A DNA stretch of 64,000 nt, taken from Fluviibacter phosphoraccumulans (GTDB lineage Bacteria > Pseudomonadota > Gammaproteobacteria > Burkholderiales > Rhodocyclaceae). The stretch lies in NCBI RefSeq assembly GCF_016110345.1, contig NZ_AP019011.1, positions 2,170,001 through 2,234,000 on the forward strand. Reading direction: 5' to 3'. The position numbers and the translations under genes were made by a program. Shown in pieces: positions 27,279 through 36,289 of the stretch (position 1 is its first letter; each line of letters starts with the position of its first letter). The notes under the pieces were generated by a model. The model searched no databases and had not been told where the DNA came from. It saw only the letters and a list, made by a program, of their open reading frames with translations.

Positions 27279-29609
27279 TTAATCAACCGGTTTGCTGCCT
27301 GAGTCGGCGGGTTCCGGTTCGATGTTGCTCGGTACATTGCTCTTGAAGAAATACTCTTTGGCCGTACCGCCACGACGTGTGCTGGCGACGTCCACCGCAA
27401 CCACATCTTCCGGTGCTGACTGCGTCCCTTGTGGCACCCCTTGCAGCGCTGTTTCCATCGCGCCGATCCAGATGGGCAGGGCGGCTTGTCCACCCGTTTC
27501 ACCATTGCCCAGATTGCGCGGCTGATCAAAGCCCATCCAGGCACAACCGGCGACAGTGAGCTGGTAACCACAGAACCAGGCATCCACATGTTCATTGGTG
27601 GTGCCGGTTTTGCCAGCCAGATCCGTGCGCTTGAGTTGGGCAGAAGCTTTGGCGGCGGTGCCGTAGATGGTGACATCGCGCAGCATGCTGTCCATCACGA
27701 AGGCGTTGCGTGCTTCAATCACGCGCGGGGCGGTATCGCCGGCAATGACCGGTTGCGCTTGAGCCAGCACAGTGCCTTTTTCATCACGAATTTCCTGCAC
27801 GATATACGGATTGACCAGATAGCCGCCATTGGCGAACACGGTATAGGCCCGCGCCATCTGCCAGGGTGTTACGGAGCCGGCACCCAGCGCCATCGTTAGA
27901 TAAGGTGGGTGCTTCTCTGGGTCAAAGCCGAAGCGCGCGACGTATTCCTGAGCATACTTAACGCCGGAGGCCTGCAGAATACGGATGGAGACCATGTTTT
28001 TAGATTTGGCGAGCGCAGTACGCAGGCGCATCGGGCCTTCGTATTTGCCATCGTAATTTTTAGGCGTCCAGGCTGTTGAGCCGGTCTCCGCTGAGCCAAT
28101 GGTGATCGGGCTATCTTCCACGATGCTGGCTGGGGTAAAGCCTTTTTCCAGGGCGGCGGAATAGATAAATGGCTTGAATGACGAACCCGGCTGGCGCCAG
28201 GCCTGGGTGATATGGTTGTACTTGTTCAGCGTGTAATCGAAGCCGCCGACCAGTGCATACACCGCACCATCTTTAGGCGACATCGATACAAAACCGGCTT
28301 GCACTTCCGGCAGCTGGCTGATCTGCCAGACACCCTTGTCGTCCTTAATGACGCGCACCACGGCCCCCGGGCGCAGACGTTTGTTGGCCGGGGCTTTCTC
28401 GCCCATCATCGATTGGGCCACTTTGATCTGGTCGCCGGTGAGAATCATTGGGTCGCCACCGCGCACCGCCAGACGAATCTTCTGCGGGTCCAGCGACAGA
28501 ATCACGGCCGGTTTCAGCAGATCAGAATCTGGATAGTTCGATAGCAGATCATCAACGTCGTCGTCTTCGTTCTTCAGTTTCGATAGGTCAACAAAACCTT
28601 CGGCACCTCGGAAGCCATGGCGTTTGTCGTAGGCCAGTACCGCGTTGCGCATGGCTTTGTAGCCGGCTTCCTGATCGGCTTTTTTGAGCGTCGTAATCAC
28701 CGTTAATCCGCGCGTATAAATATCTTGCGGGAAGAGTTCGTTGGTCATCTGCCGCGCCATTTCGGCCACGTAATCGGCATGCACGGCAAATTCATTCGCG
28801 TGACGCTTTACATTGAGCGGTTCACTCAAGGCCGCTTCATACTGCGCATCGCTCAAGTAGTTGAGGTCATGCATTCGGCGCAGGACGTATTGCTGGCGAA
28901 TCTTGGCGCGTTTCGGATTGACCACCGGGTTATAGGCCGAGGGCGCTTTGGGCAGACCGGCCAACATGGCCGCTTCTGCAGGGGTCAGCTGGTCGAGGGA
29001 CTTGCCGTAGTAGATCTGTGCCGCGGAGGCAAAACCATAAGAGCGTTGGCCCAGATAGATCTGGTTGATGTAGAGCTCAAGGATCTGGTCTTTGGTGAGA
29101 TTCTTCTCGATTTTCAGTGCGAGCAACACTTCATACAGCTTGCGGGTGACGGTTTTTTCCGAAGACAAGAAGAAGTTACGGGCCACCTGCATGGTGATGG
29201 TCGAGGCGCCTTGCTTCTTGCCACCGGAGACTAGATTGGCTGCGGCAGCGCGCGCGAAGCCGAATACATCCACGCCGGAGTGTTGATAGAAGCGATCATC
29301 TTCCGCCGCCAGGATCGCCTGCTTCATAACGTCGGGGACCTGATTGATCTTGACGACCTGACGACGCTCTTCGCCAAACTCACCGATCAGCGCGCCATCC
29401 GAGGTGTAGACGCGTAGCGGCACCTTCGGCCGGTAATCCGTAAGAACATCGAGCGAGGGCAGCTGCGGATAGGCGAAGGCAACCAGTACGCCGCCCAGGC
29501 TGAAACCAATGACGGTGAGTAGTGACAGAGTAACCAGAAGTTTGTTGAACCAGCGCAAGGTGATGATCCGTAAAGATTTTCGGTGATTATACGGGTTTGC
29601 GTGCAGCAA
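27279..29609 (-). CDS. ponA: Penicillin-binding protein 1A
   Basis: Bifunctional peptidoglycan glycosyltransferase and transpeptidase in the inner membrane (776 aa). One transmembrane anchor lies at about residues 22-48. The GT51 domain has EDDRFYQHSGVD with the catalytic Glu and QGASTITMQVARN. The transpeptidase domain has all three motifs: SSFK, SKN and KTGTTNE. A linker/OB-like insert separates them. The first ATG is 23 bases inside the end of clcA; the exact start may be a few codons later. The C-terminal tail is Pro/Ser-rich. Confidence 0.94.
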   Translation of the reverse strand: MLHANPYNHRKSLRIITLRWFNKLLVTLSLLTVIGFSLGGVLVAFAYPQLPSLDVLTDYRPKVPLRVYTSDGALIGEFGEERRQVVKINQVPDVMKQAILAAEDDRFYQHSGVDVFGFARAAAANLVSGGKKQGASTITMQVARNFFLSSEKTVTRKLYEVLLALKIEKNLTKDQILELYINQIYLGQRSYGFASAAQIYYGKSLDQLTPAEAAMLAGLPKAPSAYNPVVNPKRAKIRQQYVLRRMHDLNYLSDAQYEAALSEPLNVKRHANEFAVHADYVAEMARQMTNELFPQDIYTRGLTVITTLKKADQEAGYKAMRNAVLAYDKRHGFRGAEGFVDLSKLKNEDDDVDDLLSNYPDSDLLKPAVILSLDPQKIRLAVRGGDPMILTGDQIKVAQSMMGEKAPANKRLRPGAVVRVIKDDKGVWQISQLPEVQAGFVSMSPKDGAVYALVGGFDYTLNKYNHITQAWRQPGSSFKPFIYSAALEKGFTPASIVEDSPITIGSAETGSTAWTPKNYDGKYEGPMRLRTALAKSKNMVSIRILQASGVKYAQEYVARFGFDPEKHPPYLTMALGAGSVTPWQMARAYTVFANGGYLVNPYIVQEIRDEKGTVLAQAQPVIAGDTAPRVIEARNAFVMDSMLRDVTIYGTAAKASAQLKRTDLAGKTGTTNEHVDAWFCGYQLTVAGCAWMGFDQPRNLGNGETGGQAALPIWIGAMETALQGVPQGTQSAPEDVVAVDVASTRRGGTAKEYFFKSNVPSNIEPEPADSGSKPVD

Positions 29610-30930
29610 CCATACGCGCTAGCAAGCTGTCATAAATAGGTTCGTTGTGGAGCAACGATGCAACGAGCACGGCGGCACCCGAAGCGGTTAGTAGCGGGAC
29701 CATCAGTACCGTGCTACCAGTCATTTCAATTACCAGCAAAATGCCGGTGAGCGGTGCGCGGACAACCCCCGCAAACAGCGCTGCCATACCGATTAAGGCA
29801 AAGTTGGTTGCTGACACCTCACAGAGGCCTGTCGCCGAAAGGGCCATGGCAAAAAGGCTACCTAGAGCCGCCCCTAATAGCAGCATGGGTGAAAACAGGC
29901 CACCAGGCGTCCCAGCAGCATAGCTCACCGGCCCCATGATCCAGCGAAAGCCAAAGAGGATGAGCAGTGTTACAAAGCCAAACTGGCCGGATAGTATTTG
30001 TTGCGCTTGGTTTTCTCCGCCGCCCATGCCGGTTGGATAGAACCAGGTGGCTAGACCGATCAGCATGCCGATCAGCGTGGCTTTAATTTCGGGAGACAGC
30101 ACGGTAAAGCTATCAAAACGATTCAGTGCCCCAAGAACCGTCTGGTTATAACCGGCGCCCATGACGCCGCATAGTGCACCGAGAACGGTCATCGCGCCGA
30201 GGGCTGCGAAAGAAGGAATCTCTGGTGACGAGACCTGAAACTCCAGGGTGTTGCCGTAGATCGACCAGAAGGACAGCATGGCTGTGGCAACGGCGGTCAA
30301 TGTGACCAGAGTTCGTCGCAATGTAACGCTGCGCGAGACTTCTTCATTGACGAAAGCAAGACCGGCCAATGGGGTATTAAAAGCGACGGCAAGGCCTGAA
30401 CCGGCAACGGCTGTGTAGAGTAGAAAGCGATCCGCACGGCATAGGCGGGCGACTTCACCGCAGACATTGCCAATAACCGCTGCCATTTGCACGGTGGGGC
30501 CTTCGCGGCCGAGCGCAGAGCCGGGCGCCATGGCGAGTAGGCCACCGATAAATTTGATCGGCAGCACTCTTAACGGTGCTGGTTTGGCTACATCGTGAAA
30601 GACCCCTTCCACATGTTGGATGCCGCTACCACCTGCTAACGGCGCCAGACGAACCATCCACCGGGACAGCCCCATGCATGCACCGCCCAAAAGCAGTGCC
30701 CACATCCATCCGGGAACGAGAGCGCCTGCGGCATCCAGATCGTGCCAGTAAGACATGACCGTCGTCAGTGCTTCATGCATGTCTTCCAGCAAGGTCCGGA
30801 ACAGCCCTCCCACCACGCCAGTGAGCGCACCTGCAACAGCCGCGACGGCAACCAGACGAACGAGGTCATGCAACTGCGCTTCGTTTTCTTCTGGCTCGGC
30901 AAGCTGTTGAGTGTTTGTAGGTGTGCTCAT
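29587..30930 (-). CDS. clcA: CLC-family chloride channel or Cl-/H+ antiporter
   Basis: Membrane protein of 447 aa with the CLC signatures GSGIQHVEGV, GREGPTVQ (with the gating Glu) and TPGGLFSPM. A second conserved Glu pair is in FVNEEVS after FNTPLAGLA, the place of the internal proton Glu in the E. coli antiporter. The frame is open into thiC, but the ATG at 30930, eight bases after the thiC stop, gives a normal N-terminus. It may be transcribed with thiD-thiC from the TPP-controlled promoter. Confidence 0.88.
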   Translation of the reverse strand: MSTPTNTQQLAEPEENEAQLHDLVRLVAVAAVAGALTGVVGGLFRTLLEDMHEALTTVMSYWHDLDAAGALVPGWMWALLLGGACMGLSRWMVRLAPLAGGSGIQHVEGVFHDVAKPAPLRVLPIKFIGGLLAMAPGSALGREGPTVQMAAVIGNVCGEVARLCRADRFLLYTAVAGSGLAVAFNTPLAGLAFVNEEVSRSVTLRRTLVTLTAVATAMLSFWSIYGNTLEFQVSSPEIPSFAALGAMTVLGALCGVMGAGYNQTVLGALNRFDSFTVLSPEIKATLIGMLIGLATWFYPTGMGGGENQAQQILSGQFGFVTLLILFGFRWIMGPVSYAAGTPGGLFSPMLLLGAALGSLFAMALSATGLCEVSATNFALIGMAALFAGVVRAPLTGILLVIEMTGSTVLMVPLLTASGAAVLVASLLHNEPIYDSLLARMVAARKPV

Positions 30931-30937
30931 TCTGTGA

Positions 30938-32854
30938 TTAGACCTTGCGGTATACCTCAGCGCCGGTTTTAACGAACTCGATCGCTTTTTCTTCCATGCC
31001 CTTTTCCAGCGCTTCCGTTTCAGCAATCCCTTGTTTGGCCGCGTAGTCACGCACATCCTGCGTAATCTTCATCGAGCAGAAGTGCGGACCGCACATTGAA
31101 CAGAAGTGGGCTACCTTGGCCGATTCTTTCGGCAGGGTTTCATCGTGGAACTCGCGGGCCTTGTCGGGGTCGAGGCCGAGATTAAACTGGTCATCCCAGC
31201 GGAACTCGTAACGGGCCTTTGAGAGCGCGTTGTCTCGAATCTGGGCGCCGGGGTGTCCCTTAGCCAAGTCGGCGGCGTGAGCAGCCAGCTTGTAGGTGAT
31301 GATGCCCTCTTTAACATCGTCCTTGTCGGGCAGGCCCAGGTGTTCCTTTGGTGTCACGTAGCAGAGCATGGCGGTACCGTACCAACCGATCATGGCGGCA
31401 CCGATGCCGCTGGTGATGTGATCGTAGCCGGGGGCGATGTCAGTCGTCAGTGGGCCGAGCGTGTAGAACGGCGCTTCATCGCACCATTCCAGCTGCAGAT
31501 CCATGTTCTCTTTGATCAGTTGCATCGGCACGTGGCCCGGGCCTTCGATCATCACCTGCACATCGTGCTTCCAGGCGATCTGCGTCAGCTCACCCAGTGT
31601 TTTGAGTTCGCCGAGCTGCGCATCGTCGTTGGCATCGTAGATCGAGCCGGGGCGTAGGCCATCGCCCAATGAGAAAGCCACGTCGTAGGCCTTCATGATT
31701 TCGCAGATCTCTTCGAAGTGCGTGTAGAGGAAGCTTTCCTTGTGGTGGGCCAGACACCACTTAGCCATGATCGAACCACCGCGCGAGACAATGCCCGTCA
31801 TGCGATTGGCCGTCATCGGGATATAGCGCAGCAGCACACCGGCGTGGATCGTGAAGTAATCGACGCCCTGTTCGGCTTGTTCGATGAGCGTGTCGCGGAA
31901 CAGCTCCCAGGTGAGGTCTTCGGCTTTGCCATCGACTTTTTCCAGCGCCTGATAAATCGGCACGGTGCCGATGGGTACCGGAGAGTTACGGATGATCCAC
32001 TCACGGGTTTCGTGAATGTTTTTGCCGGTCGATAGATCCATGACTGTGTCGCCGCCCCAGCGGATCGACCAGGTCATCTTGTCGACTTCTTCGCTGATCG
32101 ACGAACCCAGTGCCGAGTTGCCGATGTTGGCGTTGATTTTCACTAGGAAGTTGCGGCCGATGATCATCGGTTCGCTTTCCGGGTGATTGATGTTGTTCGG
32201 GATGATGGCGCGGCCGCGGGCGATTTCATCGCGCACAAACTCAGGCGTAATCACGGGCGGAATAGCGGCGCCATAGGCCTGACCCGGGTGCTGGCGGCCG
32301 AGCAGCTTGGCGAGACGATCACCTTGCGGGCCCGAGTTCTTCAGGTCGGCCAGATACTTCTCACGCTGCATGTTTTCACGGATGGCGATGTATTCCATCT
32401 CCGGCGTGATGATGCCCTGGCGCGCATAGTGCATCTGCGTGACGTTGGTCCCGGCTTTGGCACGGCGGGGTTTGCGATGCAGGCCCGGGAAACGCAGTTC
32501 ATCCAGTGCTTTGTCGCCGGCACGCTCGCGACCAAAGTCCGAGGTCAGGTCGTTCAGTACTTCCGTGTCGCCGCGTTCTTCAATCCATTGTTGGCGCAGC
32601 GCTGGCAGGCCGGCACGAATGTCAATTTTCGCCGTAGGATCGGTATAGGGGCCTGAGCAGTCATAGACATAGATCGGTGGATTCTTTTCGCCACCCATGC
32701 CGGTCGGTGTGTCCGATTGCGAGATTTCACGCATCGGTACCTGAATGTCCGGGCGTGAGCCTTCAACATAAATCTTGCGGGAATTTGGCAGCGGTGCAAT
32801 CGCGGCTTCATCGACCTGTGCCTGGTTAGCAACGAAGGGTTGTTTAGCGTTCAT
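30938..32854 (-). CDS. thiC: Phosphomethylpyrimidine synthase
   Basis: Radical-SAM enzyme that makes HMP-phosphate from aminoimidazole ribotide for thiamine. The 638-residue length is normal. The C-terminal cluster motif is CSMCGPHFCSM, the ThiC form of CX2CX4C. Core segments MIEGPGHVPMQL and DIAPGYDHITSGIGAAM are present. It lies 43 bases after thiD, so the TPP riboswitch ahead of thiD should control both. Confidence 0.97.
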   Translation of the reverse strand: MNAKQPFVANQAQVDEAAIAPLPNSRKIYVEGSRPDIQVPMREISQSDTPTGMGGEKNPPIYVYDCSGPYTDPTAKIDIRAGLPALRQQWIEERGDTEVLNDLTSDFGRERAGDKALDELRFPGLHRKPRRAKAGTNVTQMHYARQGIITPEMEYIAIRENMQREKYLADLKNSGPQGDRLAKLLGRQHPGQAYGAAIPPVITPEFVRDEIARGRAIIPNNINHPESEPMIIGRNFLVKINANIGNSALGSSISEEVDKMTWSIRWGGDTVMDLSTGKNIHETREWIIRNSPVPIGTVPIYQALEKVDGKAEDLTWELFRDTLIEQAEQGVDYFTIHAGVLLRYIPMTANRMTGIVSRGGSIMAKWCLAHHKESFLYTHFEEICEIMKAYDVAFSLGDGLRPGSIYDANDDAQLGELKTLGELTQIAWKHDVQVMIEGPGHVPMQLIKENMDLQLEWCDEAPFYTLGPLTTDIAPGYDHITSGIGAAMIGWYGTAMLCYVTPKEHLGLPDKDDVKEGIITYKLAAHAADLAKGHPGAQIRDNALSKARYEFRWDDQFNLGLDPDKAREFHDETLPKESAKVAHFCSMCGPHFCSMKITQDVRDYAAKQGIAETEALEKGMEEKAIEFVKTGAEVYRKV

Positions 32855-32897
32855 GGGGTGTCCTTAGAGATTCTCTGTCAGTTTGTTTGTTGTTGCG

Positions 32898-33812
32898 TTA
32901 TGGGGCAATGCATAACGCGTGGGTGTGGTGCACGGGTCCGTGCCCGGTTTGCGGTGTGCGGCTAATGTGTAATTCATCGGCGCGACGAATGGCTTCCTGC
33001 AGCCATCGATGCGCCAGGGATACGGTTTCGGGAATGTCGGCGCATTGCGGCAGGAGTGCCGTAATGGCTGCCGAGAGCGCACAACCCGTGCCATGCGTAT
33101 GGCGCGTATCGAAACGTGCCGCACGTAATTCGATCATGCGGTCGCCATCGTAGAGTAAGTCGATGAGTTCACCGCCGGGCAGATGCCCACCCTTGAGCAG
33201 AATCCAGCGGTTCTCTTCTTGCTTAAGCAACCGGTGTAGACGTTCGCAGGTACGCGTCATTTCCTTGGGCGTTTCCGGGCCGCGTTCGTCGAGCAGCGCC
33301 CCAGCTTCCGGCAGATTGGGCGTGAGTACGCGCGCCAACGGCAGCAACGCATCGCGCAGTAGGCCGGTCGCTTCTTTATTCAGAAGTGCATCACCACTCT
33401 TGGCGATCATGACGGGGTCGAGGACCAGATTGTCTTGGTGATGCTTGGCCAGCTTTTCCGAGACCACCTGCACATTCGCTGCCTGGCCGAGCATGCCGGT
33501 TTTGACGGCACGGATTTCCACATCGGCCAGCAGGGTATCGAGCTGGGCACCGATAAATTCGGCACTCGGCAGTTGTACGGCAGTCACCCCTTGCGTGCTT
33601 TGTGCGGTGAGCCCGGCAACGACACCGCAGCCGTAAGCGCCGAGCGCCGTAAAGGTTTTGATGTCGGCCAACAGCCCGGCACCACCGCTCGGGTCAACGC
33701 CCGCGATCGATAACACTTTGGGCGGGGCGCCTTGAAATAGGCGACGCACACTACCCTGACCGTTATCACGATCATCCGGTGTGGCGACAGCAGTGAATAA
33801 ATCCAGAATCAT
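32898..33812 (-). CDS. thiD: Hydroxymethylpyrimidine / phosphomethylpyrimidine kinase
   Basis: Phosphorylates HMP and HMP-P in thiamine synthesis. The family core begins at about residue 33 with VLSIAGVDPSGGAGLLAD. CGVVAGLTAQSTQGV and LKGGHLPGGE follow, and HGTGCALSAAI holds the catalytic Cys and anion hole. I take the ATG at 33812, which abuts the riboswitch and has AGGGA upstream. That leaves an unusual 30-residue N-terminal extension; an internal GTG nearer the core is possible. The longer open frame would translate the riboswitch itself. Confidence 0.93.
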   Translation of the reverse strand: MILDLFTAVATPDDRDNGQGSVRRLFQGAPPKVLSIAGVDPSGGAGLLADIKTFTALGAYGCGVVAGLTAQSTQGVTAVQLPSAEFIGAQLDTLLADVEIRAVKTGMLGQAANVQVVSEKLAKHHQDNLVLDPVMIAKSGDALLNKEATGLLRDALLPLARVLTPNLPEAGALLDERGPETPKEMTRTCERLHRLLKQEENRWILLKGGHLPGGELIDLLYDGDRMIELRAARFDTRHTHGTGCALSAAITALLPQCADIPETVSLAHRWLQEAIRRADELHISRTPQTGHGPVHHTHALCIAP

Positions 33813-33890
33813 TCGTTTCCCTACGCCGGTATTAACCGGATCAGGTGCCAAGGGTCTCTCTCAGCCCAAACGGCGGGCACCCCTAACGAG
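33813..33890 (-). promoter_or_regulatory. TPP riboswitch (THI element)
   Basis: On the minus strand the conserved blocks appear in order: GGGGTGCC, GGCTGAGAGAGACCC, CACCTGATCCGGTTAATACCGGCGTAGGGA. The closing stem can be drawn as TCGTT (33889-33885) with AACGA (33817-33813), whose last base touches the thiD ATG. The AGGGA Shine-Dalgarno is inside the aptamer. This suggests direct translational repression of thiD when TPP is bound, with thiC and perhaps clcA behind it. Confidence 0.95.
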
Positions 33891-33959
33891 CTAAAGGCCT
33901 GGTCAGAGAACTGACCGTGGAACACACCGAAATTAAAGTAAAACCCCGTTTACCGCAAG

Positions 33960-35252
33960 TCAGACGAGTTTCGCAAACTCGGCATCGGCCGCCGCAATGG
34001 TTTTTTCGATATCGGCTGCTGTGTGCGTGGCGCTCACAAAACCCGCTTCGAAGGCCGAAGGCGCGAAGTAATGACCTTCACCGGGCACGTCCAGCATGGC
34101 GTGGAAGAAGCGGTTAAAGCGGGCGCTATCGGCTTCCATCACTTCGGCGTAGCTGGTGGGTGGCGCTGCACGGAAGTACAAACCGAACATACCGCCGACG
34201 GATTGCGCCGAGAAGGCAACGCCATGCTTGCGTGCGGCGGCGGTGAGTCCTTCGGTGAGTTGGCGGGTGCGTTCAGCCAGCGATTCGTAAAAACCGGGGG
34301 CGCGTAACTTCTTCAGTGTGGTGAGGCCGGCGGCCACGGCCACCGGGTTACCCGATAGCGTGCCTGCCTGATAGACCGGACCCAGCGGCGCCAGGCAGGT
34401 CAGGATGTCTTTGCGACCACCAAAGGCGGCCAGCGGCATGCCGCCACCGACAATCTTGCCCAAGGTGGTTAGGTCCGGCGTAATGCCGTAATGGCCTTGC
34501 ACACCTTGCAGACCGACGCGGAAGCCCGTCATGACTTCATCAAAAATCAGTACGGCGCCCACACGGGTACAACCATCGCGCAGGGCTTGCAAAAAGGCCT
34601 TGCCCGGATCAACCAGATTCATATTGCCGGCGATAGGCTCAACGATCACGGCGGCCAACTTGTCGGCATATTTCTCGAGCGCTTCATTGAAGGCTTCGAT
34701 GTCGTTATAAGGCAGCACGAGCGTGTGGGCGGCTACATCGGCCGGCACGCCGCCCGACGACGGATTGCCAAAGGTGAGCAGGCCGGAGCCCGCCTTGACC
34801 AGCAGGCTGTCGGCATGACCGTGGTAACAGCCTTCGAACTTGATGATCAGGTCGCGGCCGGTAAAACCACGGGCCAGGCGGATGGCGCTCATCGTGGCCT
34901 CGGTCCCTGAAGAAACAAGACGCACCATTTCCAGCGAGGGCAGCATTTCGCAAAGTAGGTCAGCCATCTCGACCTCGGCGCCGGTGGGGGCGCCAAAAGT
35001 GAGGCCGCGCGCGGCAGTGGTCTGAACGGCTTCTAGCACGTCCGGATCGGCATGGCCCAGGATGAGCGGACCCCAGGAGCCGACGTAATCGATGTAGACC
35101 TTGCCGTCGGCATCGGTGACGCGCGGGCCTTTGCCCAAAGCGAAGAAACGGGGTGTCCCACCGACGCCGCGGAAGGCGCGGACGGGCGAGTTGACGCCCC
35201 CCGGGATATGGCGTTGAGCGGCGGCAAAGAGTTCTTCGTTACGGCTGGTCAT
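33960..35252 (-). CDS. hemL: Glutamate-1-semialdehyde 2,1-aminomutase
   Basis: PLP enzyme giving 5-aminolevulinate for heme by the C5 pathway. The 430-residue protein starts MTSRNEELFAAAQRHIPGGVNSPVRAF in family fashion. It has EGCYHGHADSLLVKAGSG and the PLP lysine in TLGKIVGGGMPLAAFGG (about residue 267). It is followed by the thiD riboswitch on the same strand and preceded by thiE. Confidence 0.97.
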   Translation of the reverse strand: MTSRNEELFAAAQRHIPGGVNSPVRAFRGVGGTPRFFALGKGPRVTDADGKVYIDYVGSWGPLILGHADPDVLEAVQTTAARGLTFGAPTGAEVEMADLLCEMLPSLEMVRLVSSGTEATMSAIRLARGFTGRDLIIKFEGCYHGHADSLLVKAGSGLLTFGNPSSGGVPADVAAHTLVLPYNDIEAFNEALEKYADKLAAVIVEPIAGNMNLVDPGKAFLQALRDGCTRVGAVLIFDEVMTGFRVGLQGVQGHYGITPDLTTLGKIVGGGMPLAAFGGRKDILTCLAPLGPVYQAGTLSGNPVAVAAGLTTLKKLRAPGFYESLAERTRQLTEGLTAAARKHGVAFSAQSVGGMFGLYFRAAPPTSYAEVMEADSARFNRFFHAMLDVPGEGHYFAPSAFEAGFVSATHTAADIEKTIAAADAEFAKLV

Positions 35253-35289
35253 GATGAGTAATCGACTCGGGTTGAATATAGTTGAAAAG

Positions 35290-35949
35290 TCAGGGCAGGG
35301 CAGGTGCCGCGCGGAGTTGCTGGATGCGGTTTTTAATCTGGTCCGGGGTGGACGGTGCAGCCTGACTCCCGAAAAGTTCGGAAATCAGCGCCACACTATC
35401 CACGATGTTGCTGATCTGGAACACATTGTCGCAGGTGATGCCACCAATACCGCAAATGGCAGTATCCGGGCCGAGCGCTGCGCGGAAAGACAGGAGCTTG
35501 CCCAGGCTGACCCGACGCGCCGCTGGTTTGGTGGGCGAATCGAAGCAGGCGCCAAACGCCACATAGCTGGCGCCATCGGCCAGGGCAGCCTGAGCCAGGC
35601 TCAGGTCGTTGTAGCAGGAAGCGCCGATGATGCTGTTTGGGGGCAGGAGTCGGCGGGCATCCCGGATGCTGCCATCATCGCCGCCCAGGTGGACACCGGC
35701 GGCACCGGTGGCGATACTCAGTACCACGTCATCATTGATGATGAGTTGAGCACCGTGGTCCCGGCACAGCTGGTTCAGGGCGCGGCCACGCCTCAGCTTT
35801 TCTGCCATCGTGCTGATTTTGTCCCGGTATTGCACCAGCCGAACGCCCGCCTCAAGGGCTGCCCGCACCTGTAAAAACAGCCGTTGGGTGTCAGCCTGGT
35901 CAGGTGTGATTGCGTAAATGAGGCCGGGAAAGGAGAAAGAAGAAAACAC
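35290..35949 (-). CDS. thiE: Thiamine-phosphate synthase
   Basis: Couples HMP-pyrophosphate with thiazole phosphate to give thiamine phosphate. Family segments are LIYAITPD at the N-terminus, QYRDK, INDDVVLS, GVHLGGDD, IGASCYN and the phosphate loop CGIGGIT. No ATG exists in a sensible place. A GTG at 35949 gives a normal-length protein of 219 aa. A TTG at 35991 is also open but lies inside an inverted repeat that reads as promoter/operator DNA. It precedes hemL by 37 bases and is divergent from rubredoxin. Confidence 0.85.
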   Translation of the reverse strand: MFSSFSFPGLIYAITPDQADTQRLFLQVRAALEAGVRLVQYRDKISTMAEKLRRGRALNQLCRDHGAQLIINDDVVLSIATGAAGVHLGGDDGSIRDARRLLPPNSIIGASCYNDLSLAQAALADGASYVAFGACFDSPTKPAARRVSLGKLLSFRAALGPDTAICGIGGITCDNVFQISNIVDSVALISELFGSQAAPSTPDQIKNRIQQLRAAPALP

Positions 35950-35982
35950 AGTGTTCAGGACAATCCAGTAAATCAGGAAAGG

Positions 35983-36005
35983 CGTTGTCAATAATCATGA
36001 CAACG
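35983..36005. promoter_or_regulatory. Perfect 8-bp inverted repeat between thiE and rubredoxin
   Basis: CGTTGTCA, spacer ATAATCA, TGACAACG. On the minus strand it contains a perfect -35 hexamer TTGACA (35991-35986). No good -10 box follows at standard spacing. Its place between two divergent genes suits a repressor or activator site. The regulator is unknown. Confidence 0.45.
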
Positions 36006-36085
36006 TGATGACAGTTGGGTATTCGTTCGGTTAGGATGGCTGTATTGTATCAATCCAAACTATTAATTTTGCTTAAGGTTTCGCC

Positions 36086-36265
36086 ATGAGTGGTCAGTCT
36101 TTCAAGTCCTGGATGTGTCTGGGCTGTGGGTTTATTTACGACGAAGAAGCCGGTCTGCCAGAAGATGGCATTGCACCGGGCACGCTGTGGGCCGATGTGC
36201 CCATGAATTGGGTTTGTCCGGAATGCGCGCTGCGCAAAGAGGACTTCGAGATGATCGAACTCTAA
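36086..36265 (+). CDS. Rubredoxin
   Basis: A 59-residue iron protein that transfers single electrons. Both iron-binding CX2C motifs are present: CLGCGFIYDE near residue 11 and CPECALRKEDF near residue 44. WADVPMNWVCPEC is the usual rubredoxin second half. The ATG at 36086 follows a weak AAGG. In many betaproteobacteria rubredoxin is followed by the pilG-pilH twitching-motility genes. Here only one related receiver gene follows. Confidence 0.93.
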   Translation: MSGQSFKSWMCLGCGFIYDEEAGLPEDGIAPGTLWADVPMNWVCPECALRKEDFEMIEL

Positions 36266-36289
36266 GATCCGGCCAGAGGGAGCCTCCAG

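Noticed and set aside
33813..33851. ThiD start 13 codons upstream of the chosen ATG
   Set aside because: Those codons are the conserved 3' half of the TPP aptamer.
35986..35991. Strong sigma-70 promoter for thiE based on TTGACA
   Set aside because: No acceptable -10 box lies 16-18 bases downstream; only the -35 hexamer is convincing.
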